A stretch of 24,638 bases of DNA from assembly GCA_903881265.1 (NCBI GenBank), contig CAIRSV010000159.1:1-24638 (forward strand), in the 5' to 3' direction. The notes under the pieces were generated by a model that ran no database searches, was not told the origin of the DNA, and saw nothing but the letters and a program-made list of their open reading frames with translations. Position numbers and translations under genes: made by a program. This DNA is from an uncultured Bacteroidota bacterium (lineage in GTDB: Bacteria; Bacteroidota; Bacteroidia; Chitinophagales; Chitinophagaceae). Positions 1 to 7,160 of this stretch are shown here, piece after piece. Positions within the stretch are counted from its first letter, which is position 1. Every line of letters starts with the position of its first letter.

Positions 1-1032
1 AAGGCCAATGCACAACTTAATCAAACCCGCTCATCGGTGTTCAATGCCAGCGCCCTCACGATGCAGGCCAAGGCGCAGCTCGATCAGGCCACTTCTACCT
101 ATCAACGCAACAAAGGTCTGTATGAAGATAAGGTCATCAGCGCCATGGAATTCGAAACCGCCGACGCCGCTTACAAAACCGCTCAGGCAAATTATAAGGC
201 CGCTCTCGAAAATATCAAAGGCAACGAATACGGTGTAGCCAGCGCGCAGGCCAATGTCACCGAAGCAGTCCAAAATCTTCACAAGACCACCATCTATTCA
301 CCGATGAAAGGGATTGTATCCAAACTCTTCATCAAGAAGGGCGAACGTGTGGTGGGAACGGCACAAATGGCTGGTACCGAAATCATGCGTGTGGCTGATA
401 TGAGCAAGATGAAAGTTGATGTGGAAGTAGGGGAGAATGATATCCAGAAAGTGAAATTCGGCGACACCGCCAATATCGAAGTGGAAGCCTATCCTAACCG
501 TACGTTCAAAGGTCAGGTGGTGCAGATATCACAATCGAGTACTGCTACCGGTTTGCAACAAAGTATCTCATCACTCACCGATCAGGTGACGAACTATACG
601 GTGAGTGTGGAGCTCTTACCTGATAGTTATAAGGATCTGATAGCGGTCGATAAACGACATTTTCCTTTCCGTCCCGGCATGTCGGCTTCTGTTGAAATCC
701 TCACCAAACATCAGTTGCAGGTTTTGGCTGTGCCTATCAATGCCGTCACCACTCGCGAAGAGGAAGAACTTGGTACCGACAACATAGTCAAGGACGACAA
801 GATCAAGGAATATGTATTCGTGGTCAATGATAAGAACACCACGGTACTCAAACAGGTCACCACCAGTGTACAGGACAATACCTATATTCAGATACGTAGT
901 GGTCTCAGCGAAGGCGAAAAGATTATAGTCGCACCCTTCAGTGCCATCGCCCGCACCCTCAAGAAAGATATGAAGGTGAAAATCGTTCCTAAGAAAGAAT
1001 TGTTTGACAAGAAGAAAGAAACGGAAGAGTAG
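1..1032 (+). CDS. Efflux RND transporter periplasmic adaptor subunit (HlyD/AcrA family), 5' end missing
   Basis: The reading frame is open from the first base and ends with TAG at 1030-1032, so the N-terminus (signal peptide and first lipoyl half) lies outside the window. The visible part starts in an Ala/Gln/Lys-rich helical hairpin (about 50 residues on each side of a turn near YEDKVISAMEFE), as in membrane fusion proteins. The second lipoyl half follows (TTIYSPMKGIVSKLFIKKGE), then a beta-barrel section (VDVEVGENDIQKVKFGDTAN) and a membrane-proximal domain ending in a Lys/Glu-rich tail. These proteins link an inner-membrane RND or MacB-type pump to an outer-membrane channel in the periplasm. 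No pump gene follows; partners would lie upstream. The gene is richer in G+C at its start (33 of 60 bases at 61-120) than most later genes. Family sure, substrate unknown. GTG at 37 is inside the frame and is not taken as the start. Confidence 0.9.
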   Translation, partial: KANAQLNQTRSSVFNASALTMQAKAQLDQATSTYQRNKGLYEDKVISAMEFETADAAYKTAQANYKAALENIKGNEYGVASAQANVTEAVQNLHKTTIYSPMKGIVSKLFIKKGERVVGTAQMAGTEIMRVADMSKMKVDVEVGENDIQKVKFGDTANIEVEAYPNRTFKGQVVQISQSSTATGLQQSISSLTDQVTNYTVSVELLPDSYKDLIAVDKRHFPFRPGMSASVEILTKHQLQVLAVPINAVTTREEEELGTDNIVKDDKIKEYVFVVNDKNTTVLKQVTTSVQDNTYIQIRSGLSEGEKIIVAPFSAIARTLKKDMKVKIVPKKELFDKKKETEE

Positions 1033-1118
1033 ATGGATGAATCGTAATGATGTTGTCTGAAAAAAACACAAGCCCAGCAACGTTTTTTTTAAATGATGTT
1101 GCCATAGATAAAAGTTGA

Positions 1119-1134
1119 ATGAAACGTGTTTCAT
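1119..1134. repeat. Inverted repeat ATGAAAC-GT-GTTTCAT
   Basis: Seven-base perfect arms around a 2-base centre. The arms contain the hexamers TGAAAC and GTTTCA found in bacterial parS half-sites, but in the reverse order to the canonical parS palindrome. It could be a protein-binding site or chance; nothing else shows its role. Confidence 0.4.
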
Positions 1135-1296
1135 CAAACTTACTGCAAACCCTTTGATATCAATTAATACAAAGAAATTTACCAACTATTTTAGTGTTAT
1201 GCCCTTTAATTTATGCTATCTGTTGCTTGTATTATTACTGGCTGTCAAATGAAAAGTTTCGTTATCATCGCTTCAATAATAGAAGTTTCCGGTAAC

Positions 1297-1329
1297 AAAA
1301 AAGGCTGCCCTTGAGAGACAGCCTTTTTT
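1297..1329. terminator. Bidirectional rho-independent terminator
   Basis: Perfect 11-bp stem (1297-1307 AAAAAAGGCTG pairs with 1319-1329) with an 11-base loop. The A run on the left and T run on the right let it act on both strands. It sits between convergent genes and can end both the efflux adaptor transcript (+) and the GEVED protein transcript (-). Confidence 0.85.
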
Positions 1330-1358
1330 TATGATAAAAAGAGATTCGAAACATTAAT

Positions 1359-4300
1359 TTACTCAACCACTACTTTACGCGTAAAGTTTCCTTTGTTTGA
1401 AATGATCTTCAGCATATAACTGCCTTTAGCATAATTCGACATATCCAACTCGGTTACAAACTCACCGTTCACCTGATCAAATTTCTTCTCAGCTAATATC
1501 GCACCCGTGATACTCATCGTTTGTATGGTCAAATTCGTGGCTTCAGCAGCTGTTAGTCCTACATAGACCTTGCCTGAAGTAGGGTTAGGATAGACACCGA
1601 TATTTCCAATCGCATACACATCGTTCAACGCACTTGGTCCAAGTTGTTTGTATTTGAATGAAACTAAATAATCTTCTGTTTCACCCGATTCATATAATCC
1701 GACACCTGTATCTGAGGCGGCATTTGGTGACATATCATTATTCAATACCACACGCAAACCAGTGGATGTATTAACGGCAGGGAATTGAGGTGTGCGGATA
1801 TAGGCATACAAATAATACGAATTGATGGCTGATATACCCGAGAAGACTCTCTCCTGCGGAATGTCATACACCTGATTATTATTGTAATCGATAAACACGG
1901 TCACCTTGGCATCCGAATGATAGTTAGTAGGCATAATATTATAGATCGCAAATTTGTACACACTGTCTGTATATAATTGCATAGCACCGAAACTTGTACG
2001 GTCTGTGCGACTTTTTACCGCTGCTGGATTCGATAAATGTGGTCCGCCGGTGATATAGGAATAGATATTATTATTTGAGGTAGAATCGGCTATCATAAAG
2101 CCACCCACATCACTTGTATCATTCATTCCACCCACGGCAGCACTTTGTCCATAACAAGCAAACGGAGGGTTCATGACCACATGCATTACATTCGAATAGG
2201 CATTGGATGTGCCGCTGCAGGTTGTTCTAAATCTGAACCACGATTGGTTGTTTACAGTGTATGAAAGTGTATCATAAATCGCTCCTGGGATATCAGTAAA
2301 AGTGGTTCCGTTGTTCGAATACTGCCAATTGAAACTTAGGTTTAAATAAGTTAAATCGTGCCCTGTATCAGACATAAATAATTTATATCCAGGACAGGTA
2401 ATTGTATCACTTATTGTTGCCACACCCGGATTTGGTGGTGTATTACAAGGCGGTAAGGATATGTTGATTAGATAATCTTCTGTTTCTCCACTTGGATAGG
2501 TGCCGCAAGGTGTTGTAGTGGTATTGGTACCAAATACTCGATACACGACACGCATACCGGTCAACCCGAATAAAGCCGAAGAAGGTGTGGTAAAGGTCGA
2601 TGCCATGATTTGTGTTCCTGCATTCAATACACCACCACCGACATTTTCAGTAATAGGATCAAATACGCCATCATGATTAAAATCAATGAAGACTTTAGAA
2701 TACCCATTATAGAAAGTCCCAATCTGAGTGAAACCTGTTACTTTCAAATCATACGTACTATCTCTGTAGATAGTAGTAGGTGTCAAACTAGCGAAACTTG
2801 TATAATAATGCAGCAGGGAAGGGTTATTTAATAAAGGCAGTGGATTTCCATTATTCAAAATAGCTGTATTGGCTGAGTTGAAGATGGAGAAATTACCGAT
2901 ATTTTGTTGATCAAAGTTTGTCTCACTTTGAGAAAGGCAATAACAAGTATAGAAACTAGCTAATTGTGCAAACATCGTAGGAGTTACGTTTGATGAACCA
3001 CTTGATGGACAAGTAACGGTACATCTGAAATACGTATTGGTAGAAACAACGGTATTAATGGTTGGACTGGCCGTAGTACCCACACTTGTCCATGGACCGG
3101 TAGCACTTGGAGCGCTTTCCCAGAAATACGTGATACCGCCAGCAATAGTAGCGCCTGTAAGCGTCAAGTCAAAGGGTACATTGGCACAAGGGGTATAAGG
3201 TGTAATAATTCCTGCAGTTGGTGAACCAGTGCAAGGTGCTAGTACATTGACATTGTCAATGCCTAAATCAGTATCATATTGATAATCGCCATAGGCTTTA
3301 AAGCGAACAATTGTTGTTGCAGAATTTGAAGCAAGTATCAACGCGTGGTTAGTCCAAGATGGTGAACTATTAAACGAACCGAGCGATGTGAACGAGAAGC
3401 CTCCATTATCAGACATTAACACTTCGAGGCTATCAAATCCAAAACCTGTATAATTGTTGTTGATATAATCAAAGGTGATTGTCTTGTCTCCGATAAGGTT
3501 GCTGCAATTCAAGAACAGGTCCAATGTGCCACTTAGATTTGTACCATACGAGTGAAAACGCGCTGAATTGATACCCGTGCTTGATGATGGAAGATAAAAG
3601 CCTGATGTTGAATTAAGCCAGTTAGCTGTACTGCCTTCATCGTCCCTGCGCCAAGAGGCATCACCCGTAAGTGGGTTGTTAGACCAATGGAAATCATCTG
3701 GAACATCCTGAACATCGCAATAGCTAGTCCACGTTTCAAAATCTTGTGTGTATGGAACTGTTACATAAGTAGGTGCTACGACATTCACCGTGTAAGGTGG
3801 GGTTGTGCTACTCAAACCTGAATTTGAACATCCAATGGTACATTTATATAAAGTTGTTCCAGTTAAACCCGGCGTTAAATAACCTGCGCCTGTACCACCA
3901 AAACCTCCGATCACTGGCACCCAAGAGGCACCACCATTGGTTGATTGTTGCCAGTTATATGTAAGTCCACCTGTTACTGAATTTCCGGCAAGACCCAGAT
4001 TAACGGTTTGTCCTGCACATTGGGTCAAAGGTCCTGGAGGGGTAATAGAACCTGCAAGAGGTGTGCCTGCGCAAGCTGATGAAGGCAATACGTCGATATT
4101 GTAATCTTCACATTCACCAAAGGCAAAATTGCTACCGCAGTAATCTGTTGAAACAGGAATGGTAACATAGCGACAAATGACTCTCATTCGCGTTGTGCCT
4201 GGTACTGCCGTTGTTGGTACTGTAATGGTGCCGGTATAGGGTGTAATAGATGCGCCTGGCGAAGACCAGACAAATTCATTAGCCTCGTCAAAATCATAAT

Positions 4301-4610
4301 CCTGATTCCAGTCTATCCAGATACCGAAGCCTTGGGAAAAGATTATTCCGGCCTGTACTGTGAAATTAAAACTGAGCCCCTGGGTTTGGGAAACCGTCAT
4401 GGTATTCAAGAATGTATAATTATTGGGTAGGGTACCATTACAGCCTGTTGCCAAATTGGTGATATTAGCGACGCCTCCGGTTGTCGAAAAATTATCAATG
4501 AAGTCATTGCTTGAACAGGCAAACGAGAAAGCAGGTTGGCAATATTGCGCGGATGAGATGTTAGCAAACGCAAAAAGGAAGGCACTAAAGAGAAGTATTC
4601 GTTTTATCAT
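1359..4610 (-). CDS. Secreted multidomain GEVED/Ig-like protein with type IX secretion C-terminal sorting domain
   Basis: A 1083-residue protein with a signal peptide (residues 1-21, ending SSAQ). Three GEVED-type domains are visible near 93-175, 637-717 and 902-985. Each has an acidic WIDWNQDYDFDE-like or FIDFNHDG-like strand and ends in CEDYNI or GETEDYL. Ig-like segments of a common pattern (Cys, a Gly/Thr-rich strand, a central Trp, F/YxCT) lie near 180-277, 460-550 and 722-816. Residues about 286-458 (YTQDFETW ... GIDNVNV) resemble a MAM/jelly-roll adhesin module. The C-terminus (from about 1004, GVYPNPTSGKVYVG, to KVVVE) is a type A T9SS sorting domain, so the protein should cross the outer membrane by T9SS and be released or anchored. 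Function is inferred as adhesion or matrix binding; no catalytic motif was recognised. It appears monocistronic and ends at the terminator 1297-1329. Confidence 0.93.
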   Translation of the reverse strand: MIKRILLFSAFLFAFANISSAQYCQPAFSFACSSNDFIDNFSTTGGVANITNLATGCNGTLPNNYTFLNTMTVSQTQGLSFNFTVQAGIIFSQGFGIWIDWNQDYDFDEANEFVWSSPGASITPYTGTITVPTTAVPGTTRMRVICRYVTIPVSTDYCGSNFAFGECEDYNIDVLPSSACAGTPLAGSITPPGPLTQCAGQTVNLGLAGNSVTGGLTYNWQQSTNGGASWVPVIGGFGGTGAGYLTPGLTGTTLYKCTIGCSNSGLSSTTPPYTVNVVAPTYVTVPYTQDFETWTSYCDVQDVPDDFHWSNNPLTGDASWRRDDEGSTANWLNSTSGFYLPSSSTGINSARFHSYGTNLSGTLDLFLNCSNLIGDKTITFDYINNNYTGFGFDSLEVLMSDNGGFSFTSLGSFNSSPSWTNHALILASNSATTIVRFKAYGDYQYDTDLGIDNVNVLAPCTGSPTAGIITPYTPCANVPFDLTLTGATIAGGITYFWESAPSATGPWTSVGTTASPTINTVVSTNTYFRCTVTCPSSGSSNVTPTMFAQLASFYTCYCLSQSETNFDQQNIGNFSIFNSANTAILNNGNPLPLLNNPSLLHYYTSFASLTPTTIYRDSTYDLKVTGFTQIGTFYNGYSKVFIDFNHDGVFDPITENVGGGVLNAGTQIMASTFTTPSSALFGLTGMRVVYRVFGTNTTTTPCGTYPSGETEDYLINISLPPCNTPPNPGVATISDTITCPGYKLFMSDTGHDLTYLNLSFNWQYSNNGTTFTDIPGAIYDTLSYTVNNQSWFRFRTTCSGTSNAYSNVMHVVMNPPFACYGQSAAVGGMNDTSDVGGFMIADSTSNNNIYSYITGGPHLSNPAAVKSRTDRTSFGAMQLYTDSVYKFAIYNIMPTNYHSDAKVTVFIDYNNNQVYDIPQERVFSGISAINSYYLYAYIRTPQFPAVNTSTGLRVVLNNDMSPNAASDTGVGLYESGETEDYLVSFKYKQLGPSALNDVYAIGNIGVYPNPTSGKVYVGLTAAEATNLTIQTMSITGAILAEKKFDQVNGEFVTELDMSNYAKGSYMLKIISNKGNFTRKVVVE

Positions 4611-4705
4611 TCTTGATACTTGTTTAAATAATTAATTAGTAGGTATAACGATCGGTAGCGACTAGACGCAAATCCGAATTGTTAAGGTTTGTAAAACTAT
4701 ATAAA

Positions 4706-4733
4706 AAAACCCGATTATTTCTAATCGGGTTTT
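4706..4733 (-). terminator. Rho-independent terminator of the rpsF-rpsR-rplI operon
   Basis: Perfect 12-bp stem: 4706-4717 (AAAACCCGATTA) pairs with 4722-4733 around a 4-base loop. Read on the minus strand it is followed by a T run (complement of 4703-4709). It lies 22 bp beyond the rplI stop. Confidence 0.9.
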
Positions 4734-4754
4734 AAAAAATTGTATGGATGAAAA

Positions 4755-5201
4755 TTATTCTGAAACGACTTCAAAATCAATCTCAATGATATTGGCATTT
4801 CCAAAGTCAATGGTTGCTTTGAAGGTGCCGATTTCTTTCACCTCATCAACAATGCTGATGCGCTTTCTGTCGATTTCGTAGCCTTTTTGCTCACGGATAG
4901 CTCTAGCAATCTGTATCGGAGTAACCGAGCCAAAGATTTTGCCTGAAGTACCTGTTTTGGCACCGATAGAAATAGGAGAGGCTTTCAATACATCCGAAAC
5001 CTTATTAATTTCACTTAATAAAGCGGCTTCTTTCTTGTCTTTTACTTTGTTGCGTTCTGCCACCATTTTCAGGTTTGAAGGTGAAGCTTCAACGGCAAAT
5101 TTCTGAGGGATTAGATAGTTACGTGCGTAACCTGGGCGGACATTCACTACTTCATGAGCAGATCCCAAATTGTCCATATCTTTTACTAGTATTATTTGCA
5201 T
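4755..5201 (-). CDS. rplI: 50S ribosomal protein bL9
   Basis: A 148-residue protein of the usual bL9 length. The N-terminal RNA-binding domain starts MQIILVKDMDNLG and holds the family signature around NVRPGYARNYLIPQKFA (residues about 20-36). A Lys/Glu-rich connecting helix follows (near 48-68), then a C-terminal domain with GKIFGSVTPIQIARAI. bL9 binds 23S rRNA near the L1 stalk and influences reading-frame maintenance. It is the last gene of the rpsF-rpsR-rplI operon, 7 bp after rpsR and just before the terminator at 4706-4733. No Shine-Dalgarno sequence is visible, as is usual in Bacteroidota. Confidence 0.98.
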   Translation of the reverse strand: MQIILVKDMDNLGSAHEVVNVRPGYARNYLIPQKFAVEASPSNLKMVAERNKVKDKKEAALLSEINKVSDVLKASPISIGAKTGTSGKIFGSVTPIQIARAIREQKGYEIDRKRISIVDEVKEIGTFKATIDFGNANIIEIDFEVVSE

Positions 5202-5208
5202 GATTCGT

Positions 5209-5472
5209 TTACTTTAAAAGGTCAGTTACATAAGGTAAGATAGCCATTTGACGACATTTTTTTACTGCCGTAGCCACTTTACGTTGAAATTTCAATGAGT
5301 TTCCTGTCAAACGACGTGGTAATAATTTACCTTGGTCGTTAATGAATTTCTTTAAGAATTCGCCATCTTTATAATCAATATACTTGATGCCCATTTTCTT
5401 AAAACGACAGTATTTCTTCTGACGTACTTCGACGCGTTGCGTAGTTAAGTATTTTATATCTGTTTTTGCCAT
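5209..5472 (-). CDS. rpsR: 30S ribosomal protein bS18
   Basis: An 87-residue protein matching bS18. It has a basic N-terminus with KKYCRFKKMGIKYIDYKD, the segment LLPRRLTGNSLKFQRKVATAV, and a C-terminal KKCRQMAILPYV. bS18 forms a heterodimer with bS6 on the platform of the 30S subunit, next to the central domain of 16S rRNA. It follows rpsF by 2 bp and precedes rplI by 7 bp, so the three are surely co-transcribed and S6 and S18 are made together. No unusual feature. Confidence 0.98.
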   Translation of the reverse strand: MAKTDIKYLTTQRVEVRQKKYCRFKKMGIKYIDYKDGEFLKKFINDQGKLLPRRLTGNSLKFQRKVATAVKKCRQMAILPYVTDLLK

Positions 5473-5474
5473 GA

Positions 5475-5861
5475 TTATGCTTCTTTTTCGGTTAATTGAT
5501 TAGATTCTTTTTGTGCTGGAACCGGTTTTTCAATTTTGATTCCACGACGCTTTCTGTCATTGTAGGCAATCGCATGCTTATCAAGTACGGTAATCATAAA
5601 ACGCATGATCGATTCATCACGATTCATTTGAATCGTGAATTTAGCGTTCAATGAAGTTTCTGCTTGATATTCCATTACATAATACAAACCGGTTGTTTTT
5701 TTAGCAATCGGATAGGCTAATGATTTCAATCCCCAGGTGTCTTCACCTACGATTTCACCGGCATTGTCTGTAATGAATTTTTTTAGATTTTTGGTCCCTG
5801 CGCTGAACTCTTCGTTCGATAAGACAGGTGTAAAAATGACCATCAGTTCGTAACTGCTCAT
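5475..5861 (-). CDS. rpsF: 30S ribosomal protein bS6
   Basis: A 128-residue protein with the bS6 fold. It begins MSSYELMVIFTPVLSNEEF, has the central strand around WGLKSLAYPIAKKTTGLYYVMEY (GLKSLAYPI and GLYYVMEYQA are family-typical), then FTIQMNRDESIMRFMITVLDKHA. The C-terminal 25 residues are Lys/Glu/Gln-rich and probably disordered, as in many bS6 proteins. It pairs with bS18 in 30S assembly. It is the first gene of the operon; a leader of about 85 bases with a long stem (5890-5943) and a candidate promoter (5954-5984) lie upstream, which suggests the known S6:S18-type feedback control could apply. Confidence 0.98.
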   Translation of the reverse strand: MSSYELMVIFTPVLSNEEFSAGTKNLKKFITDNAGEIVGEDTWGLKSLAYPIAKKTTGLYYVMEYQAETSLNAKFTIQMNRDESIMRFMITVLDKHAIAYNDRKRRGIKIEKPVPAQKESNQLTEKEA

Positions 5862-5889
5862 ATGTATAGTATTTAATTAATTAGTTTGA

Positions 5890-5943
5890 TTATCAGCAAC
5901 TATAGTTGGATATCTCCTACTCAAGGTAATCGATAGCTGATAA
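5890..5943 (-). promoter_or_regulatory. Candidate structured rpsF leader (S6:S18-type autoregulatory RNA)
   Basis: On the minus strand the rpsF leader can form a long stem. Plus-strand 5932-5943 (GATAGCTGATAA) is complementary to 5890-5897 (TTATCAGC) plus 5911-5914 (TATC), giving 12 pairs interrupted on one side by a 13-base bulge (5898-5910). rpsF leaders in many bacteria carry a bulged hairpin bound by the S6:S18 dimer. The position and asymmetric bulge fit, but I do not see the CCG-containing bulge I would expect, so the assignment is tentative. Confidence 0.4.
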
Positions 5944-5953
5944 ATTCGAAGTG

Positions 5954-5984
5954 CGAAAGTAAATGAAAATTTAGAATAATCAAG
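5954..5984 (-). promoter_or_regulatory. Candidate rpsF operon promoter
   Basis: On the minus strand, CTTG (complement of 5981-5984) is followed after 19 bases by TACTTTCG (complement of 5954-5961). This is close to the Bacteroidota pattern TTTG-N19-TAnnTTTG, with one mismatch in the -7 box. The predicted start near 5948 would place the stem of the leader almost at the 5' end. Confidence 0.5.
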
Positions 5985-6011
5985 AATAATCAACGAATAA
6001 AAATAAAAAAA

Positions 6012-6027
6012 CCACCAATTAAGGTGG
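6012..6027 (-). terminator. Terminator of the small lipoprotein gene
   Basis: A 5-bp GC-rich stem (CCACC 6012-6016 with GGTGG 6023-6027, 6-base loop), flanked by A and T runs that extend it after one mismatch. On the minus strand it is followed by a run of seven T. It lies 27 bp past the stop at 6054. Confidence 0.75.
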
Positions 6028-6053
6028 CTTTTAATTTTTTACAACACTACAAA

Positions 6054-6260
6054 TTACTTTGCAGTTGAATCAGCAGCTGGAGCTTCTGTAGTAGCAGCTG
6101 GAGCAGTTGAATCAGCAGCTGGAGTTTCTGTTGCAGCTGGAGCAGCTGTTTCAGTTGTAGCTGGAGTTTCAGCAGCTGGAGCTTCAGTTGCAGCATCAGA
6201 GCAAGAAGCGAAGAATCCTAAAGCGATTGCGAAGATTGAAAGTTTTACTAAATTTTTCAT
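6054..6260 (-). CDS. Small Ala/Thr/Pro/Glu-rich lipoprotein
   Basis: A 68-residue protein. Residues 1-20 form a lipoprotein signal peptide (basic MKNLVK, hydrophobic FAIALGFF, lipobox FASC with Cys20). The mature part is almost wholly Ala, Thr, Pro, Glu, Asp and Ser in repeated APAATETPAADST-like units, so it is likely extended and disordered, tethered to a membrane by lipid. Small lipoproteins of this make-up are common in Bacteroidota but have no known function; a spacer or surface role is only a guess. It has its own terminator and a long AT-rich upstream region, so it is probably a single-gene transcript and possibly strongly expressed. Confidence 0.85.
   Translation of the reverse strand: MKNLVKLSIFAIALGFFASCSDAATEAPAAETPATTETAAPAATETPAADSTAPAATTEAPAADSTAK
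6061..6190. repeat. Degenerate internal repeats in the lipoprotein gene
   Basis: The core AGCTGGAG occurs six times. Two long copies starting at 6061 and 6103 share the first 22 bases and are 42 bp apart. They encode the repeated APAADST units. Such repeats can expand or contract by slippage or recombination. Confidence 0.75.
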
Positions 6261-6560
6261 TTTTTAAATTTTTAATTGTTTGACTATTAATGCTCGATTC
6301 GAAAAAAGGTAACCCTAGATTTAAAAAAAATATTAAATATATTATAAAGTAATATGTTATATTACTGAAAATCAATTAGTAAACTTATATCATCTAGTTC
6401 GTTATTTTTTCAAGTACGTTGCGCCACATCAAAATAAACTCATTTAAATGGAGCGTTTTTAACCTAGTTATCCTAAGAGGTTATTATTTCCGCCAACTAA
6501 ATTCTATTTAATCACTTTTTTATTGGACTTTTGGGTTACCTAAACAAACTAAACGTATTA
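6261..6560. other. AT-rich divergent intergenic region
   Basis: About 300 bp between the divergently transcribed lipoprotein (-) and sigma-factor (+) genes. It should hold both promoters. It has a perfect 8-bp inverted repeat at 6348-6366 and weak -7-like boxes: TACCTTTT for the minus strand (complement of 6304-6311) and GACTTTTG for the plus strand (6526-6533), each one mismatch from TAnnTTTG. I find no gene or known RNA in it. Confidence 0.5.
6348..6366. repeat. Inverted repeat AGTAATAT-GTT-ATATTACT
   Basis: Perfect 8-bp arms with a 3-base centre, in the intergenic region between divergent genes. It could be an operator or a weak hairpin. With only one G:C pair per arm, chance in AT-rich DNA is possible. 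Confidence 0.4.
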
Positions 6561-7160
6561 ATGAGAGATAATTCAGCACAACTATTGAGTGATGAACAAT
6601 TAATACGTTCTTTGGCATTAGGGGAATCCTCCACAATCAGTCATATTTACAAGTCATGTTATCCCACTATCGAGAAAATGGTATTCAAGATGAACGGATC
6701 GCTTGATGATGCGTATGATACCTTTCAGGATGCAGTGACTATCTTGTATGAAAAGGCAAAAGCTGATGAGTTGAATCTGACATGTAAATTTTCTACCTAT
6801 ATCACTGCGGTAGCGAAGCATATTTGGTTGAAAAAATTGACTAAGAAGAAAAATCAATCCTTTTCAATTTTGCATGAAAATATGGAGGACCTCATCGGGG
6901 TCGATCAGGATGTTGATCTTTTTTTTGAATTTGAAAACAATGTGTCCAAACTGACAAGTTGTTTTCAACAGATAGGAGAACCCTGTAAAGGGGTATTGAC
7001 TGCCTTTTATATCACGAATAAAAGTATGCAGGACATTGCGGAAGAATTCGGTTATACGAATGCAGAAAATGCAAAGACCCAGAAATATAAATGCTTGAAC
7101 AGGTTAAGGAAATTATTTTTTAATGAAAATGGTGTAACACAAAATGAACGAGCATACTAA
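6561..7160 (+). CDS. RNA polymerase sigma-70 factor, ECF-like
   Basis: With the ATG at 6561 the protein has 199 residues. Region 2 spans about 26-96 (SHIYKSCYPTIEKMVF, then DDAYDTFQDAVTILYEKAK, then FSTYITAVAKHIWLKKL). Region 4 lies about 141-186, with a helix-turn-helix near SMQDIAEEFGYTNAENAK followed by KCLNRLRKLF. Two-domain sigma factors of this size redirect RNA polymerase to stress or envelope genes. A TTG at 6531 would add 10 residues, but it overlaps a -7-like box (6526-6533), so the ATG is preferred. The 3' end overlaps the next gene by 17 bp, which codes for a membrane protein with an anti-sigma-like N-terminus. This is the usual layout of a sigma factor and its regulator. Its target genes are unknown. 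Confidence 0.92.
   Translation: MRDNSAQLLSDEQLIRSLALGESSTISHIYKSCYPTIEKMVFKMNGSLDDAYDTFQDAVTILYEKAKADELNLTCKFSTYITAVAKHIWLKKLTKKKNQSFSILHENMEDLIGVDQDVDLFFEFENNVSKLTSCFQQIGEPCKGVLTAFYITNKSMQDIAEEFGYTNAENAKTQKYKCLNRLRKLFFNENGVTQNERAY

Larger units (their letters stand above)
1033..1358. other. Intergenic region between convergent genes
   Basis: This 326-bp gap lies between the efflux adaptor and the GEVED protein gene on the opposite strand. I see no convincing gene. It holds an inverted repeat at 1119-1134 and the hairpin terminator at 1297-1329. The remainder is AT-rich without clear signals. Confidence 0.6.

Noticed and set aside
616..1185. 189-codon open frame on the minus strand overlapping the efflux adaptor
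   Set aside because: It lies mostly antisense to a clear adaptor gene, shows no recognisable domain or signal, and has no promoter or start context; it is a shadow of the real gene's codon bias.
6261..6530. Small RNA gene in the 300-bp AT-rich gap
   Set aside because: There is one short hairpin but no terminator-like T run in the right place and no recognisable RNA family.
6531..6560. TTG start at 6531 for the sigma factor
   Set aside because: It overlaps a -7-like box, and the ATG at 6561 gives a normal ECF-like N-terminus.
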